Assembly: GCA_000320545.1 (NCBI GenBank)
Contig: ADNK01003197.1
Span: forward strand, 1 to 58,567
From: Bigelowiella natans CCMP2755
Taxonomy: Eukaryota; Cercozoa; Chlorarachniophyceae
Reading direction: 5' to 3'
DNA length: 58,567 bases
Shown: piece after piece, positions 55,438 through 58,567 of the stretch
Layout of the letters: every line of letters begins with the position of its first letter
Position numbering within the stretch: the stretch's first letter is position 1
Program-made: the position numbers and the translations under genes
The notes under the pieces: generated by a model
Databases searched by the model: none
Told to the model about the DNA's origin: nothing
The model's input: only the letters and a program-made list of their open reading frames with translations

Positions 55438-56930
55438 TTTTTTTGCAAATATTGTGTTGTGTGTGTGTGTGTGTGTGTGTGTGTGGAGAGTAAGAGAGAG
55501 AGGAGAGGGCATGTATTGATGATTTTCTCCTCCATCCATAGCGATTCGGAATTGTTTGCATCTGCTGGGCAAGACAAAGTGGTACGTGTTTACGAGGAAG
55601 GAACAAAAAGTCTTCTTACCGAACTGAAGATGGGACTGGGTAGCAGGTGATAGAAGACTTCCATTATTAGATAGCCCCCAGTTCTTCTTGTTGGATCATC
55701 GGTTTACCAGCACACAGCAAGCAATCGTCCACACTAAATCTCACTGTTGTTAATTAGGGATTCAGATGGCCATTCCCAACGCATATATTGCGTAAAGTTT
55801 CACCCAAGAGATCCCAATATGATTCTTAGCTCAGGATGGGATGATACTGGTGGGTGATTCGGAACGATGTTCGTTTATTGCTCCTCAATAAGTCTCTTTC
55901 CTCTCTCTTTCTCTCTCTCGTACTTCTCTTGCGCCAGTGCACGTGTGGGATATCCGTGCGGGATGCTCTGTCAAGAAATGGGACGGCCCACATGTGTGCG
56001 CTGACTCTCTGGACATATTTGAAGATGTTGTTTTGACGGGATCTTGGAGGTTTGTAAAGCATAACGTTTAGGGTTGAGAAGCAACCGTAGATGCTCACAG
56101 CATGTCCTGCCAACGTTATTAATTATGGCTGGAAATGGATTTAAAAGCATAATGGCGATTTTAAAATTAATATATATATATATATATATATAATATCGAA
56201 AATATATTTATATTTTGGCGCACAATAGGGAAAGAGAGGGACTTCAGGTTTGGGACCTGGGCACTGGAAAACTGCTGAAAACGATAGATTTTCATCGAAA
56301 GGTGGTGTAGTGATATCCTTGCCATTCATTCAGTTAGATACAAATTTACTAAAGTAGCCAATGAGCTGGAGCTTTGACGCCCTCATCATGATTTATGTTC
56401 ACTAACTACATTTTCTAACTTATAATCCGAGATTCGTGATGCTATCTGAACAGTCTACAGATACTACAACATCAATTGCGAGATAAACTTTGACAAAATA
56501 TGTCTTTCTTTATTAGGATAAGCAGGAAACTGAGACGGATCACATTTATGGAGCAGCTTTTAGTATGGACGGAGACTTAATCGCTGCAGGAGGGAGCTTT
56601 GTAATGCAGATATACCTTTTGTGATGCTCTTCATATTTCTAATTAACGTATTTCTTTTCTGATCAAAAAGACCTCTGAAACAAGGATCTTTGATGTTCGC
56701 CACAACTTTCGACGAGTTGATAAGGTGGGAAACTAGTTTAAAAGTGTTTTTAGAGAAAATTACTGAGATAATGACTGTGATGTGGCCAGATGCGCACCAA
56801 AGCCAAAGGCGTGTACTCTGTGACTTTCTCCAATAGTGGCAGGAATCTTGCTTCTGGGTCTAAAGCCGGAAAAGTGAGCATACTAGACATGATGCCTGAA
56901 ATGGAGGAGGACGATTCCCCTCAAAACTAG
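54018..56930 (+). CDS. WD40-repeat protein
   Basis: Plus-strand exons from 54581 to the TAG at 56930 join in phase. They encode WD40 blades: VYSMRFSPDSSELAIGCTDG, then GTIRIVDPQETKLLKIL, GKIQHWHVPSQKKIFELEEK, DSELFASAGQDKVVRVYEEG, IYCVKFHPRDPNMILSSGWD, VHVWDIRAGCSVKKWDGPHV, GLQVWDLGTGKLLKTIDFHR, ETRIFDVRHNFRRVDK and VYSVTFSNSGRNLASGSKAG. The end is acidic (MPEMEEDDSPQN). About seven blades form a propeller, a scaffold for protein complexes; partners are unknown. The N-terminus is less sure. MDGPISPKSEFK (54018-54053) joins in phase to 54209-54333, but the exon from 54374 to about 54481 does not fit without a frame conflict. Confidence 0.82.
55393..55485. repeat. (TA)n and (GT)n microsatellites
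   Basis: About 20 TA units and a T-rich break are followed by about 14 GT units. They lie in the intron before the exon that starts near 55542 in the WD40 gene. Confidence 0.95.
56168..56193. repeat. (TA)n microsatellite
   Basis: About 12 TA units lie in an intron of the WD40 gene. Confidence 0.9.
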
Positions 56931-58532
56931 GGCTGAGGAGAACGCAATGTCCTTACAGTAGCTGTACCGCGTTGCGTCATCGTGGCATCATTTTTGCTGC
57001 ATGTGTGCGCTGCATGTAAGCACAGCTAGACACCGTTGTCGTGCATCGATCACTGCACACATCCCGTGCAAGCATAGCATGGCATGCTAGCATGAACGGT
57101 GAGAACGTGGTGACGCTACATGAACTGGTGACACTCAACACGCACGCACGCTAGCACGTAGTGCACGTCTAGCTAGCAGTGACGTCATTACATGCGCACA
57201 AGAACCCGAGCTGTGGTGCATTGCATGACAATTGACAATTCAAGCATCATCATCGTCATGAACGGCATGCAGACCATGCACGCATTCGCGCGACATGGCG
57301 AAGCTCGATGATGGACATGCAATGCAACAATGTCATATGTAGTGTTACTGTGTCCATGATACTGTCTCGTCGAGTCCCAATGATGACAACAAAAAATGAC
57401 TCAATGCGTGCCCGGTCATTGCCTAGATTGCCGGGCGGTGCGCGCGCGACGTGCGCGATCGACAGAAGATCATGGCTGTTCGCATGCAATCACAGCTAGC
57501 AGTGTGATCTTCCAGCAATAAAAAGAATGACGGACTGCACTTGTGCAAGTCAAACAAGATTTCTGATGTTGCCGCATAGCTGCACGTCACTGTGATCGCC
57601 GCTGCCTTGTGCGTGTGCGTCTGTCGACAGCGCGCCAGCAGTGACCTGCAGCGTCGCACGTTTCCAGCTCCACCTCCACGTGCAGTCGACCGCTTGCAAT
57701 GCACCAAACGTGTCCATTACTGCACAAACATCATGATGATCACTATCAAGCAAACACCGACCCACACCAAAAGCGTGAACATGACAAGCACAAGGTTTGA
57801 CGTCCAACAAAAACGCTGCGATGAATTGAGCATGACAACGTCACATCGATGTCGGGAAGAACAACGTGCAGCGATGTGGAATCAGACATGACCCACCCCT
57901 CTCCCCAGCTAACACGATTCGATGAATGAATGAAGTGATTCCAATGGTGTAGTTGAAAGGATCATCGGATGGGGTGTGTGCTTGCTCATCCGAAATCTGA
58001 ACGATTGCCACGTCCACAGCGTGCTTCCGAAAACGATGTCGCTCAGGCAATGCGGCCGTCTAATCGAAAATAAGGTAAAAAATATTGATGTCGCAACCTC
58101 ACAAATGGCCATTCAACCACTGAGATAAGAACCACATCTCCGTGGCATCTCGATAGGCTCCGTAAAAAAACCTCGAACCTTAAGCATCTACGACAAGGAA
58201 ATCCCAAGAGCCATAGTTGTAATGGGGTGAAAATACCTTGTCGTTCTATACAATTGCCCTGGTTTAGGTAGCAAAAGCGAACTCCTATGTTTGGCGCCAA
58301 AATAGCAGTAGAAAGACGACGAAAGGCATTCCCCTCTCTCACTCGTCAGGAGCATCACGCAAACAACGCGAAGGAGGAGGACGACGCCAACGATACACAA
58401 AGCTTGCCCATTTCCATTCACAGTGAGTGCAGTGCATGGATTAATCCGCTTTATGCTTGGGAGTCGAAAGGCTGCATGTCACAGATAGAAGAAGACAGAG
58501 TAGCGAGCGAGTGAGCGAGCTAGAAGGCGAAC

Positions 58533-58567
<35 letters not shown>
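56931..58567. other. Downstream spacer of the WD40 gene, palindrome-rich, no gene seen
   Basis: The left part holds GGCATGCTAGCATGAACG near 57082, ACGCTAGCACGTAGTGCACGTCTAGCTAGCAG near 57149-57179, and many TGCA/CATG words up to about 57900. By analogy with the other spacers, the next gene to the right would be expected on the minus strand, ending beyond this window or in its last part. Short open frames at 58043-58421 (minus) have no domain I recognise. The window ends in a (GA)n tract. Confidence 0.5.
58537..58565. repeat. (GA)n microsatellite at the window edge
   Basis: About 14 GA units end two bases before the end of the window. Confidence 0.9.

Noticed and set aside
1-58567. TAA as a general sense codon in this organism
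   Set aside because: TAA ends several otherwise well-formed genes (2440-3107, 6942-7478, 41512-44118), so the two internal TAA codons are more likely alleles, errors or local read-through.

Overview
This window comes from an intron-dense eukaryotic nuclear genome. There are no operons, no Shine-Dalgarno-type starts and no rRNA or tRNA gene that I can see. Introns are mostly GT-AG, about 50-450 bp, and carry many microsatellites. TAA, TAG and TGA all serve as normal terminators. A DUF2358-like gene begins with a signal peptide, then an Arg-rich segment, then a second hydrophobic A-x-A-like segment. Together with a likely selenoprotein and moderate GC, this suggests a secondary-plastid alga. 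A chlorarachniophyte such as Bigelowiella is my best guess; this is inference, not proof. I rebuilt the spliced genes by hand by following exon phase, so several junctions remain provisional.

Layout, left to right: an SH3-domain gene (-, runs off the left edge); a small coiled-coil gene (-, 2440-3107); an intronless endonuclease/exonuclease/phosphatase-family gene (+, 3589-5196); a weak spliced candidate (+, about 6168-6718); a secreted SnoaL-like protein (+, 6942-7478, intronless); an AAAP amino-acid transporter (-, 8734-14384); a GILT-like thiol reductase with an in-frame TGA in place of the first Cys of CxxC (+, 15040-15820); a P5-type P-ATPase (+, about 17584-23784); a giant coiled-coil gene ending in an S41-like fold with an EF-hand insertion (-, 24420-37195); one or two membrane-protein fragments (+, about 38075-40496); a Lys-rich nuclear-type protein of unknown function (-, 41512-44118); a DUF2358/NTF2-like, probably plastid-targeted protein (+, 45675-47140); a receptor-type kinase (-, 48577-53118); a possible tiny gene (-, 53286-53518); and a WD40-repeat protein (+, 54018-56930).

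Neighbouring genes alternate strand and show no shared pathway. A striking feature is the spacing between them. Downstream (3') spacers, above all those between convergent genes (7479-8733, 23785-24419, 40497-41511, 47141-48576, plus 56931-58567), are packed with short self-complementary words (CTAG, GCTAGC, TGCA, GCATGC). Divergent (5') spacers are not.

The strongest lead is the TGA-containing GILT gene. The reading frame is continuous through the TGA, from the signal peptide to the next phase-matched exon, giving a U-x-x-C motif. Two other genes (the P5 ATPase and the receptor kinase) carry in-frame TAA codons inside otherwise well-formed coding exons. These look like nonsense alleles, sequencing errors or read-through sites.
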